DNA from: an uncultured Clostridia bacterium
GTDB lineage: Bacteria; Bacillota; Clostridia; Oscillospirales; Acutalibacteraceae
Assembly (NCBI GenBank): GCA_946493765.1
Contig: CAMMAZ010000009.1
Location: forward strand, 1-52,778
Length of the DNA: 52,778 bases
Direction: 5' to 3'
Part shown: piece after piece, positions 41,752 to 52,778 of the stretch
How positions within the stretch are numbered: position 1 is the stretch's first letter
How the letters are laid out: every line of letters begins with the position of its first letter
The notes under the pieces: model-generated
Seen by the model: only the letters and a program-made list of their open reading frames with translations
The model's database searches: none
Told to the model about the DNA's origin: nothing
Position numbers and translations under genes: made by a program

Positions 41752-42750
41752 TTATTTGTTGGCTTCTTCTACTGCAACAGCACAAGCAACGGTGGCGCCG
41801 ACCATGGGGTTGTTGCCCATGCCGATGAGACCCATCATTTCGACGTGTGCCGGAACAGAAGAGGAACCTGCGAACTGTGCGTCGCCATGCATACGGCCCA
41901 TGGAGTCGGTCAAACCGTAGGAAGCAGGGCCTGCAGCCACGTTATCGGGATGCAGTGTACGTCCGGTACCGCCGCCGGATGCAACGGAGAAGTATTTCTT
42001 GCCGTTTTCCATCGCCCACTTTTTGTAGGTACCTGCAACCAGGTGCTGGAAACGGGTCGGGTTGGTGGAGTTACCGGTGATGGAAACGTCGACCTTTTCG
42101 AGTTTCATGATCGCAACGCCTTCCAGAACATCGTTTGCACCATAGCATTTAACAGCCGCACGCGGACCGTCGGAGAATTTGACCTCGCGGACAACTTTTA
42201 AGTCGCCGGTGGCAAAATCATATTCAGTTTCCACATAAGTAAAGCCGTTGATTCTGGAGATGATGTAAGCGGCATCTTTGCCAAGACCATTCAAAATAAC
42301 ACGCAACGGTTTCTTTCTGGCTTTGTTGGCAGTTTGCGCAATACCGATTGCGCCTTCTGCGGCGGCAAAGGATTCGTGGCCTGCTAAAAAGCAGAAGCAA
42401 TCTGTTTCTTCACGCAGCAGCATACCGCCCAGATTACCGTGACCTAAACCAACAGCGCGTTGTTCGGCAACAGAACCCGGAACGCAAAACGCCTGCAGAC
42501 CGATACCGATCGCTTCAGCAGCGTCGGCTGCTTTTTTAATGCCTTTTTTCAGTGCGACAGCCGTTCCAAGGGTATATGCCCAAACAGCGTTTTCAAATGC
42601 GATCGGCTGCACGCCCTTAACGATCGCTTCCACGTCGATACCTTTGGATTTACAGTATTCCGCGGTTTCGTCGATATTTTTAAAACCATATTCAGCAAGA
42701 CATGCCTCAATTTTGGGCATTCTTCTTTCCATACCTTCAAATGTAGCCAT
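41752..42750 (-). CDS. GGGtGRT family protein
   Basis: 332 residues. It carries the family signature GGGTGRTLHPDN near residue 255, and other conserved stretches include GHGNLGGMLLREETDCFCFLAGHESFAAAEG and SITGNSTNPTRFQHLV. No known enzyme fold is evident by eye. It follows the NifU-like scaffold gene by 14 bp with a good ribosome site, and the two families are usually found together. An unknown role in iron-sulfur or metal chemistry is inferred only from that pairing. Confidence 0.85.
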   Translation of the reverse strand: MATFEGMERRMPKIEACLAEYGFKNIDETAEYCKSKGIDVEAIVKGVQPIAFENAVWAYTLGTAVALKKGIKKAADAAEAIGIGLQAFCVPGSVAEQRAVGLGHGNLGGMLLREETDCFCFLAGHESFAAAEGAIGIAQTANKARKKPLRVILNGLGKDAAYIISRINGFTYVETEYDFATGDLKVVREVKFSDGPRAAVKCYGANDVLEGVAIMKLEKVDVSITGNSTNPTRFQHLVAGTYKKWAMENGKKYFSVASGGGTGRTLHPDNVAAGPASYGLTDSMGRMHGDAQFAGSSSVPAHVEMMGLIGMGNNPMVGATVACAVAVEEANK

Positions 42751-42764
42751 TTGTCATTACCTCC

Positions 42765-43457
42765 TTATTCTTCTCTCGGATCGATGTACTTCGGAGCGTC
42801 AGCATAACGACCATATGTACCGATATTTTTTTCATAAGCTTCTTTCGGATCCATGCCGTGACGGATGTCTTCCAGCATTTTGCCGAGCTTAACGAATTTA
42901 TAACCGATGGCTTCACCGTTTTCATCCACGGCGACCGAGAGAATATAGCCTTCCGCCATTTCAAGGTAACGCACACCTTTTGCTTTGGTCGAGAAAATCG
43001 TTCCCACCTGTGAACGCAGACCTTTTCCCAAATCCTCCAGACCGGCGCCGATCGGCAGGCCGTCTTCCGAAAAAGCGGTTTGCGATCTACCATAGACAAT
43101 TTGCAGGAACAGTTCACGCATCGCGACGTTGATCGCATCGCAGACAAGGTCGGTGTTGAGCGCTTCCAGAATTGTTTTGCCGGGGAGGATTTCACCAGCC
43201 ATAGCGGCCGAATGCGTCATACCCGAGCAGCCGAGCGTTTCAACCAGCGCTTCTTCGATGACGCCGTTTTTAACATTCAGCGTCAGTTTGCAGCAACCCT
43301 GCTGCGGTGCACACCAACCCACGCCGTGTGTCAGGCCGGAAATATCTTTCACGTCATATGCCTTGACCCATTTGCCTTCTTCAGGAATCGGTGCGGGACC
43401 ATGATTTGGACCTTTTGTTAAAGGACACATTCTTTCTACTTCATGAGAATAGTTCAT
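42765..43457 (-). CDS. Iron-sulfur cluster assembly scaffold (NifU-like) protein
   Basis: 230 residues related to the IscU/NifU N-terminal fold. Candidate ligand cysteines: APQQGCCKLTLNV, ETLGCSGMTHSAAMAGEIL and DLVCDAINVAMRELF, in the usual order of the scaffold. It is longer than IscU (about 130) with N- and C-terminal extensions. I start at ATG 43457, nine bases after AAGGA; the ATG at 43466 directly abuts that site. First gene of the pair with GGGtGRT. Confidence 0.85.
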   Translation of the reverse strand: MNYSHEVERMCPLTKGPNHGPAPIPEEGKWVKAYDVKDISGLTHGVGWCAPQQGCCKLTLNVKNGVIEEALVETLGCSGMTHSAAMAGEILPGKTILEALNTDLVCDAINVAMRELFLQIVYGRSQTAFSEDGLPIGAGLEDLGKGLRSQVGTIFSTKAKGVRYLEMAEGYILSVAVDENGEAIGYKFVKLGKMLEDIRHGMDPKEAYEKNIGTYGRYADAPKYIDPREE

Positions 43458-43502
43458 TGTATTCATTCCTTTCAAAGCATTCAATGTTTAATACCAGAAA
43501 AT

Positions 43503-43531
43503 ATTATAATCAATTTTTCACTGAATTTCAA
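43503..43531 (-). promoter_or_regulatory. Promoter of the NifU-like/GGGtGRT operon
   Basis: TTGAAA (43526-43531), 17-bp spacer, TATAAT (43503-43508) on the minus strand. Confidence 0.7.
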
Positions 43532-43613
43532 GAGAATTCCACAAGATTTCACAGAGTTTGTGAAAAAATGAACAATCGGGAAATAAAAAAACAAAAATTT
43601 GTATTAAATCACG

Positions 43614-43642
43614 AAAGCCGGTTATTCACCGGCTTTTTTGTT
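43614..43642 (-). terminator. Terminator of the CLC gene
   Basis: AAAGCCGGT and ACCGGCTTT form a stem that overlaps the last codons of the CLC gene; T-rich flanks exist on the plus side, fewer on the minus side. Confidence 0.6.
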
Positions 43643-44887
43643 GATAAATTTGGTTTTAAATTTTGAATAAACGATGGTTTGATCGTGATAAAGGCCGTAG
43701 TAACCCGACAGCATGTAACTGACGGCGATCGCAGGCAAAAAATAAAACACAGATGAAAATCCGAACAGTTCAGCTGCAATCAGCAGCGAAGAAACCGGAC
43801 AGTTTGTCACCCCGCAAAATACACTGATCATTCCCACTGCGGCGCACAAAGACGGTGAAAAGCCAAACAACAGACCGAAAGAACAACCAAACGTTGCACC
43901 GATAAAAAAGGAGGGGACAATTTCGCCGCCTTTAAATCCGCAGGAAATGGTGATAACCGTGAACAAAATTTTTAAAAGAAAAGCGAAAGGCACCGCCTGT
44001 CCGCCGACCGCGGTCGCGATTTGCTCCATACCTGCGCCCAGATAATCCCGGCTGCCGCATAAAAGCGTTAAAGCAATGATGAGCACACCGCCCGTGAAAA
44101 TTCGGATATATGGATTGGTAAGAAATTTCCGAAACAGCCGGTTACCGCCGTCCAGCGCCAGACAGAATAAAATGCTCAAAACGGCGCATAAAACGGCCAG
44201 CAGGGTAATCATCGAAAATGAAAAAAAGGAGAAATCCGGCACAGAAAGAATGGATAGCGAAGTGTGCGGAACCGAAAAAAGCTGTGCACAAAAATGAGCG
44301 ATCAGCGAAGAAAAGACGCAGGGCACCAGCGCTGCATAATACATGATGCCGACGCTGACTACCTCCATCGAAAAGAAAGCGGCGGCGACCGGTGTGCCGA
44401 ACACGGCGGAAAAAGCAGCGCTCATTGCACACATAGTCGCCACCCGCCGGTCGTTATCATCAAACCGCAAAAGCCGCCCTACCTGATTGCCGATACTGCC
44501 GCCGATTTGCAAAGCAGCGCCTTCCCGTCCGGAAGAACCGCCGAACAGGTGCGTTAGAATCGTGGATACAAAAATCAGCGGCGCCATTTTTACCGGCAGT
44601 TCTGATTCAGCATGTATCGTGGCCAGCACTTGATTGGTACCTCTGTCATGATCCGAATGGGTAATTCGATAAAGAAATACGATCACAAGACCGGCAAACG
44701 GCAAAAAATAAAGCAAAAAATCATTTTGTTCGCGTGTTTTGGTCGCAAGATCCATGCAAATGGCGAACAAAGCGCCGATGCAACCCACGCCAAAACCGAT
44801 CCCAATAGAAACCAGACACCATTTGAGAAAGATCCACAAGTGCCGGCCGATATTTGCGCCATATTGTCTGAAATTTTCAAAATGCAA
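43622..44887 (-). CDS. CLC-family anion:proton antiporter, possibly fluoride type
   Basis: 421 residues with ten or more membrane segments. The gating glutamate motif GREG is present in LTHLFGGSSGREGAALQIG. The GSGIP motif of chloride-type CLCs is replaced by RGTNQVL, and the GxFxP motif by GGEIVPSFFIG, which has an acidic residue. I recall these replacements as features of the CLC-F fluoride/proton antiporters, so fluoride export is a real alternative to chloride transport. TTG at 44887 is the likely start, with AGGGGTGA six bases upstream; the reading frame extends further up but into the ung stop region. Confidence 0.8.
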   Translation of the reverse strand: MHFENFRQYGANIGRHLWIFLKWCLVSIGIGFGVGCIGALFAICMDLATKTREQNDFLLYFLPFAGLVIVFLYRITHSDHDRGTNQVLATIHAESELPVKMAPLIFVSTILTHLFGGSSGREGAALQIGGSIGNQVGRLLRFDDNDRRVATMCAMSAAFSAVFGTPVAAAFFSMEVVSVGIMYYAALVPCVFSSLIAHFCAQLFSVPHTSLSILSVPDFSFFSFSMITLLAVLCAVLSILFCLALDGGNRLFRKFLTNPYIRIFTGGVLIIALTLLCGSRDYLGAGMEQIATAVGGQAVPFAFLLKILFTVITISCGFKGGEIVPSFFIGATFGCSFGLLFGFSPSLCAAVGMISVFCGVTNCPVSSLLIAAELFGFSSVFYFLPAIAVSYMLSGYYGLYHDQTIVYSKFKTKFINKKAGE

Positions 44888-44966
44888 AAGAAAGTCACCC
44901 CTAAAATTTTGTTTCAGGAAACCCGAAAAACAGATGTTGCCCAAAAAAGGACAACATCTGTTTACT

Positions 44967-45635
44967 TTATAACTGCCAGTCGATCGGCGGAATCTTATGC
45001 TGCAGCAAAAACGCGTTGGTTTTGGAAAAATGCCGGCATCCGAAAAAACCGTTATTTGCCGAAAAAGGACTCGGGTGCGCACATTCCAGAATCAGATGAT
45101 TGGGATTGGTGATTCGCACCTTTTTGGCTCTTGCATTGGCGCCCCATAAAAGAAAGACCAGCGGCTGCTGCCGTTCATTCAAAACGTCGATGATGCGATC
45201 GGTCAGTTGTTCCCAGCCTTTTCCCTTGTGGGAATTCGGCTGCCTTTCGCGAACGGTCAAAACGGTATTTAACAGCAAAACACCTTGTTTTGCCCATTTG
45301 GTTAAATTTCCGTTGTTGACCGGCTGATCAATACCAAGATCGCTTTTCTGTTCTTTGTAGATATTGAGAAGCGAAGGCGGGGGCGGCACACCATCGGCAA
45401 CCGAAAAACACAGTCCATGCGCCTGGCCGGCTCCATGATAGGGATCCTGACCTAAAATCACAGCTTTTACATCATAATAATCGGTGAACCGCAACGCGTT
45501 GAATATATCGCCCATCGGCGGATAGATACGCTGCGTTTGATATTCATGCTTTAAAAACGCACGCAAAGCCTGATAATATTCGCTTTCAAACTGATCTTTT
45601 AATAGAACGTCCCAGGTGTTGTTAATTTGCACCAT
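44967..45635 (-). CDS. ung: Uracil-DNA glycosylase
   Basis: Removes uracil from DNA in base excision repair. The catalytic Asp is D64 in GQDPYHG and the catalytic His is H187 in HPSPFSANNGFFG. The length of 222 residues is normal. The ATG at 45635 overlaps the region of the lacZ stop (one base apart) and has GAGGG six bases upstream, so it is translated right after lacZ. Confidence 0.96.
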   Translation of the reverse strand: MVQINNTWDVLLKDQFESEYYQALRAFLKHEYQTQRIYPPMGDIFNALRFTDYYDVKAVILGQDPYHGAGQAHGLCFSVADGVPPPPSLLNIYKEQKSDLGIDQPVNNGNLTKWAKQGVLLLNTVLTVRERQPNSHKGKGWEQLTDRIIDVLNERQQPLVFLLWGANARAKKVRITNPNHLILECAHPSPFSANNGFFGCRHFSKTNAFLLQHKIPPIDWQL

Positions 45636-45636
45636 T

Positions 45637-48759
<3,123 letters not shown>

Positions 48760-48778
48760 TCAAATTTCCCCTTGAGCA

Positions 48779-49984
48779 TCATATGCATTGCCCATCGGCA
48801 TTGTAAACATAATTCAAAGAGCCGATTTGCTGTCCCTTATGATAATAGACTCTGGGCACACGTTTGCCCACAATACAAACCGTTTCATAATTTATGGAAT
48901 GGTATAATGCAGAAAATGTTTCAACCGGCAAACAACCGTTGGAATCGCTGCCAAACAGCAGCACTTCCATACCCTCGCAAACGTCGGGAATTCCAGTCAC
49001 ATCAACAACCATTTGGTCCATGCAAACCCTGCCGATCACCGGCGCTTTATGCTTTTTGATCAGCACATAGCCGCAGTTGGACATTGCGCGGGGATAACCG
49101 TCGGCATAACCGACCGGAATGGTAGCGGCAGTGATTGTCTGCTTTGCCCTGTAAGTGCGCCCATAGCTGACAAAATCGCCCGGCTGCAAGGTTTTTACCA
49201 TCGACACGACCGACTTTAAACACATGCAGGGTTTTAAATCGTACCGGCCGCGAAAATAGGAGGAGGGTTCCATGCCATAGAGGATAATACCGGGACGAAC
49301 CATATCCAAATGCATATCTTTATTTTGCAGCGTGGCCGCCGAATTGCAGCAGTGCCGCAGTTCAAAACGGATGCCTTCCTGTTCTAATTTTTGAATGAGA
49401 TCACAAAACAGATGAAATTGGAGCCGGACAAAGTCTCCGTTTGGATCGCCGTCCAGATCGGAAGAAGCAAAATGTGTGAAAATACCACTGCAATTTAAAT
49501 TTTTGAAGTTACAAACACGTGTAATTTCCGTTTTTGCCGTATCGTCATCGTCGGCATGGTGCAAAAAACCGATGCGGCTCATGCCAGTGTCAACCTTAAT
49601 ATGTACATTGACGACAACATCGTCTTTTTCAGCATAGGATGCGAGTTGTCGGGCGTATTCCGTATCAAATACCGTCTGTGTGATCTGGTTTGCATGCAGT
49701 TCTTTGGCAAGGAATGCTGGTGTATAACCCAAAATCAGAATATCCTTTGTGATGCCAAGTGTTCGCAATTGTAACGCTTCTTCAATGTTGGAAACCGCAA
49801 ACCAGTCTGCGCCGAAAGATTGCAGCGCAGGCGCAATGAATTTCACACCGTGCCCGTAAGCGTCGGCTTTCACGACCGCCATCATTTTGACATTCGGTTC
49901 CACGTGGTTTCGAATCAGCCGGTAATTGTGTTCCAGATGATCCAGCGATATATCCGCCCATGTTCTGGGTAAAAAAGAGTTCAT
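48779..49984 (-). CDS. alr: Alanine racemase
   Basis: PLP enzyme that makes D-alanine for peptidoglycan. The PLP lysine is K39 in VVKADAYGHG; the second-base tyrosine lies in FVSYGRTY. Barrel and beta-domain are complete over 401 residues. The ATG at 49984 is eight bases after AAGGTGA. It has a near-consensus promoter of its own. Confidence 0.96.
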   Translation of the reverse strand: MNSFLPRTWADISLDHLEHNYRLIRNHVEPNVKMMAVVKADAYGHGVKFIAPALQSFGADWFAVSNIEEALQLRTLGITKDILILGYTPAFLAKELHANQITQTVFDTEYARQLASYAEKDDVVVNVHIKVDTGMSRIGFLHHADDDDTAKTEITRVCNFKNLNCSGIFTHFASSDLDGDPNGDFVRLQFHLFCDLIQKLEQEGIRFELRHCCNSAATLQNKDMHLDMVRPGIILYGMEPSSYFRGRYDLKPCMCLKSVVSMVKTLQPGDFVSYGRTYRAKQTITAATIPVGYADGYPRAMSNCGYVLIKKHKAPVIGRVCMDQMVVDVTGIPDVCEGMEVLLFGSDSNGCLPVETFSALYHSINYETVCIVGKRVPRVYYHKGQQIGSLNYVYNADGQCI

Positions 49985-50047
49985 GATAAGCTTCACCTTT
50001 TTATGAATTATGAAAAACAAATTCGCGCTATGTTCATTAATGATAAC

Positions 50048-50076
50048 ATTATAATAGCAGAAATTCGATTCGTCAA
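50048..50076 (-). promoter_or_regulatory. Promoter of alr
   Basis: TTGACG (50071-50076), 17-bp spacer, TATAAT (50048-50053) on the minus strand, 64 bp before alr. Confidence 0.8.
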
Positions 50077-50138
50077 TGCATGGTTTTGAATTCTTTGAAT
50101 ATAATAGTATGTAATTTTAGTTTGCGAGGTGAAGAAAA

Positions 50139-50246
50139 ATGGCAGAAACACAAAAAGACAACAGTCAAGCCCCGAAAAAAGACTGTGGAGATATCGATGA
50201 TTTTATCTTTAAAGATGAAGAAATCAAAAAACACAGTGAAAGGTAA
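50139..50246 (+). CDS. Small charged protein of unknown function (35 residues)
   Basis: A 36-codon frame with a strong ribosome site (GAGGTGA, then six bases, then ATG) and a TATAAT at 50100-50105 without a clear -35. The product is very hydrophilic: KDCGDIDDFIFKDEEIKK in the second half, one cysteine, no membrane helix. It sits divergently from alr and ends 2 bp before the U32 gene stop on the other strand. I do not recognise a family. The ribosome site and codon pattern suggest that it is expressed. Confidence 0.5.
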   Translation: MAETQKDNSQAPKKDCGDIDDFIFKDEEIKKHSER

Positions 50247-50248
50247 AA

Positions 50249-52288
50249 TTATAAAACGCCTTTTTCGAGCATGCCCCTGGTGAACGGTTCTTTGGACGGC
50301 AGATGCCGGCGGTAACTGTCGATCACAGCGGATACTTTGGCTTTTGTCTCATCGGTAAATTGCAGGAATAAAAAGTCGCACGCATTTAGAATATGCGGCC
50401 GGTCGGCAAGATAGACCGGGCGGCTGTTATAAAGCCGGACAGCATTATCTTCACAGAAAATCCGAAACGCAATTTGCTTGCGGTCGGTAATGGTATGATC
50501 GCAGTTTTTGCAGCCGCTTTGGGATTTGATCGGACAATTGCGCAGCAGCATCAAAGGCAGCCGTCCATAGGCAAAAATACCGGTTGGAACGGGAGCAGAT
50601 ATTTCGTCGATCTGTTGTTTTGCACATTCGGCGCTTAAAATGATTTCGGAAAAGGGGAGTGCTTCGGCTGTATCGGAATTATAACAGTTCATGCCGGTGC
50701 CACCGATCAGTGCAAGACCGCAGGAAAGAATCAGATCCACGGCACCGATGTTTTCACACAACGCCGTTTTTACACCGATATTTTTGAAAGCTTGCAGCCG
50801 TTCCCGGATTTTTTCGTCACACCCAAAAAAACTGGGCGGTGTTTTCACAGCGATGGGATAACCGGCGTCGATATAACTTTGCACAGCATGAAAATCCGAA
50901 AACAACGGCACAAAGATCAGATCAATACAGTCTTTCCTGTCCGGGATCTGTTCGAGTGTGTGAACGCTGATATAGGTTTTGGAAGGGCATGGCGTCCGTC
51001 GCGGTCGGCTGGCCGGTAAAACGTCTTGAAAAGGAATGGGGGCAGGCTGCCCACGTCGTATCGTCAATTGCTGCAAAGCATCTGTTTTCAATGTGTTGAC
51101 AGCGGCGGAGGGGAGCGTTAAAGTTTCTTCGATGTCAATAGATAAATGGTTTAATCGGTAAGGTGTTCCGCCGCATTTTTGCAACTTGGAATGCAGCCAT
51201 TCATAAGAAAGCGGGACGCTGATCGCTTTTTGCGGAATTTCTCCCGTCACACAGACTTTGTTGTTTCCGTCAGATGCCCAAAGTGTTGCCGGTGTGTTTT
51301 CCAAAGCGGTAAAATGCATATCAACCGGAACAGAAGAGCGTTCTCTTCTGTATAGCGCGTGCATATCGGATAAGATTTGTTTGGTGGCGGTCATGTCCTC
51401 TTCGCTGCGCACGCCGAACATATTCCGATCAATGTTTCCGGTAAAGTAACCGTCGGTAAAGCCGGAACGGGAAAAAACACGTTGCAGCGCATCCATTTTT
51501 TCAGTCGATACATGGCCATGATCCAGTGCATACCGCGCACAATCCACCGCCATTGCAACATATTCCGGCCTTTTCATCCGTCCTTCTATTTTCAAAGATG
51601 TGATCGAAAGCGCTTTTAACGTTTCAAAGTGGGCATAGAGATTCAAATCTTTTAAACTCAGATCGTGACCATTGCCGCCTTTCACGGAAAACGGCAGCCG
51701 GCAGGGACCTGCACAAAGGCCACGATTGCCGCTGCGCCCACCTAAAACGGCGGAAAACAGGCATTGACCGGACATGGACATACAAAGCGCACCCTGCACG
51801 AATATTTCCAGTTCCATGTGTAAATCCAAGGCTGCATCGGCCATTTCCCTGAGTTCTCGGAGCGTGTTTTCGCGTGCCAGAACAACCCTTTTGAAACCAA
51901 GTGCTTTTAGCTGTTTTATCCCACTTATATTATGAACAGTCAACTGGGTGGATGCATGCAGCGGCAATGCCGGCGCTGCTTGCCGGAGACGCTTGGCAAG
52001 CCCCAAGTCCTGGAGAATCACGCCGTCAATTCCTGCCGCCGCTGCACGTCCGGCAAGGGAAAGGGCATCTTGCATTTCTGCATCAGAAATAAGGGTGTTC
52101 AATGCTAAATAAGCGCGAACACCCCGGACATGACAATATGAAACAACGAACGCGATATCGTCGTCGCTGAAATTTTTTGCGTTTCTTCTGGCATTGAATG
52201 AGGCGGCGCCAAAATATACCGCGTCGGCTCCCGCGCGGACAGCCGCTTCCAACGCTTCCATCGATCCAGCCGGTGCTAACAGTTCCAT
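50249..52288 (-). CDS. U32 family peptidase / RlhA-like protein
   Basis: 679 residues. The N-terminal U32 domain begins MELLAPAGSMEALEAAVRAGADAVYFG and includes HASTQLTVHN and the hallmark MSGQCLFSAVLGGRSGNRGLCAGPCRLPF near residue 170, with SLKIEGRMKRPEYVA near 230. A C-terminal extension (about 300-679, DUF3656-type) carries CPIKSQSGCKNCDH. U32 members of this type hydroxylate rRNA or tRNA bases using an iron-sulfur cluster and prephenate; the exact target is unknown. Its ATG overlaps the zapA stop by one base. Confidence 0.9.
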   Translation of the reverse strand: MELLAPAGSMEALEAAVRAGADAVYFGAASFNARRNAKNFSDDDIAFVVSYCHVRGVRAYLALNTLISDAEMQDALSLAGRAAAAGIDGVILQDLGLAKRLRQAAPALPLHASTQLTVHNISGIKQLKALGFKRVVLARENTLRELREMADAALDLHMELEIFVQGALCMSMSGQCLFSAVLGGRSGNRGLCAGPCRLPFSVKGGNGHDLSLKDLNLYAHFETLKALSITSLKIEGRMKRPEYVAMAVDCARYALDHGHVSTEKMDALQRVFSRSGFTDGYFTGNIDRNMFGVRSEEDMTATKQILSDMHALYRRERSSVPVDMHFTALENTPATLWASDGNNKVCVTGEIPQKAISVPLSYEWLHSKLQKCGGTPYRLNHLSIDIEETLTLPSAAVNTLKTDALQQLTIRRGQPAPIPFQDVLPASRPRRTPCPSKTYISVHTLEQIPDRKDCIDLIFVPLFSDFHAVQSYIDAGYPIAVKTPPSFFGCDEKIRERLQAFKNIGVKTALCENIGAVDLILSCGLALIGGTGMNCYNSDTAEALPFSEIILSAECAKQQIDEISAPVPTGIFAYGRLPLMLLRNCPIKSQSGCKNCDHTITDRKQIAFRIFCEDNAVRLYNSRPVYLADRPHILNACDFLFLQFTDETKAKVSAVIDSYRRHLPSKEPFTRGMLEKGVL

Positions 52289-52635
52289 TATGAACGGCTC
52301 AATTTCGCTCGCAGCGTCTGGTTTTCTTTGTTCAGTCTTTCGATTTCGCGGCGGGCTTCATCAGACTCCAGTCGTGCACAGGCCAGTTCATTGGATAATT
52401 CCTTGATTTTATTATGGAGTTCCTGTGTGTTAATCGAGGTCTTTTTGGCTTTGTCGCAATATTCAAGCGCTGTGAACACAGACGCCATCGTAACGGAAAG
52501 AAAAGAATTTTTGGAAGTCATCTCTTTGATGTGCTGGTTAACTTCATTTCCGATTGACTGCATATAAGCCTCATCGTCATCTGTCGTTACATATAAATCT
52601 ATGCCGCCTACAGTTAAACGAATTTTATTAGCCAT
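52288..52635 (-). CDS. zapA: Cell division protein ZapA
   Basis: 115 residues. The N-terminal ZapA core MANKIRLTVGGIDLYVTTDDDEAYMQSI is followed by a long C-terminal coiled coil (about 60-112). ZapA binds and bundles FtsZ filaments at the division site. The start at 52635 has AGAGGG upstream; a longer frame to 52740 has no ribosome site and starts inside the terminal repeat. Adjacent zapA-U32 genes are a common Firmicute arrangement. Confidence 0.9.
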   Translation of the reverse strand: MANKIRLTVGGIDLYVTTDDDEAYMQSIGNEVNQHIKEMTSKNSFLSVTMASVFTALEYCDKAKKTSINTQELHNKIKELSNELACARLESDEARREIERLNKENQTLRAKLSRS

Positions 52636-52668
52636 AACACAATACCCTCTTTTCATTCTTATTTCTAC

Positions 52669-52697
52669 ATTATACAACATAATTACTGATTTGTAAA
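52669..52697 (-). promoter_or_regulatory. Promoter of zapA-U32
   Basis: TTTACA (52692-52697), 17-bp spacer, TATAAT (52669-52674) on the minus strand, 34 bp before the zapA start. Confidence 0.7.
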
Positions 52698-52726
52698 ATG
52701 GGAAATTTAAAAAACTTGAAAATTTT

Positions 52727-52778
52727 TGTAGGTTTGTCAATGATGTGTTACAGAATTAGAAAACTTCACCGCAAGCAA
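52727..52778. repeat. Right copy of the 52-bp inverted repeat
   Basis: Reverse complement of 4-55 with two mismatches, both in the outer 11 bases. See the left copy. Confidence 0.85.

Overview
The window looks like a chromosomal piece of an anaerobic, spore-forming Firmicute of the Clostridia, most like the Oscillospiraceae/Ruminococcaceae. This is inferred from a GerA/SpoVAF-type spore germination gene, pyruvate:ferredoxin oxidoreductase, an mreBCD-mrdA-minD-mgsA cell-shape cluster, a T-box leader on hisS-aspS, a dockerin-bearing surface protein, and the GluRS/GlnRS pair. No rRNA, tRNA, CRISPR array, phage gene or transposase was found. The two window ends carry a 52-bp near-identical inverted repeat, so the sequence may simply stop at a repeat.

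Layout. 0-10 kb: gltX-glnS (+), glmS and an AGCS-type amino-acid:Na+ symporter (-), a small BofC-C-like membrane protein, and a class A penicillin-binding protein (+). 10-25 kb, nearly all on the minus strand: nifJ; a T-box-controlled hisS-aspS-FAD oxidoreductase operon; mgsA and a lone MinD-like ATPase with its own promoter; then mrdA-mreD-mreC-mreB. At 24.6 kb a SpoVAF/GerAA gene runs the other way. 41-52 kb is again mostly housekeeping: the GGGtGRT/NifU-like pair, a CLC antiporter (possibly fluoride type), ung, lacZ, alr, a U32 peptidase and zapA.

The most unusual part is 26.4-40.7 kb, a flavin/redox island. It holds an HMA-domain metal-binding protein, a cytosolic flavodoxin, an ApbE-type FMN transferase lipoprotein, a histidine-rich membrane protein (DUF4405-like), two aldo/keto reductases (one fused to an iron-sulfur domain and lacking the usual catalytic Tyr and Lys), a double carboxymuconolactone-decarboxylase-domain protein, two flavodoxin-domain lipoproteins and two regulators (MerR type and LysR type). 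Three operons in this island share the same promoter design: an AAGyATTAGACAT element overlapping a TTAGAC -35 box, followed by exactly 18 bp and a -10 box. This suggests one regulon for an envelope-side flavin electron-transfer system. A pair of large surface proteins (20-repeat LRR-dockerin; lamin-tail/choice-of-anchor-I protein) sits in the middle of the island.

Functions are assigned from conserved motifs read by eye. No database search was possible, so family names for the less conserved proteins (DUF4405, DUF2500, GGGtGRT, BofC-C) rest on recall of family patterns.
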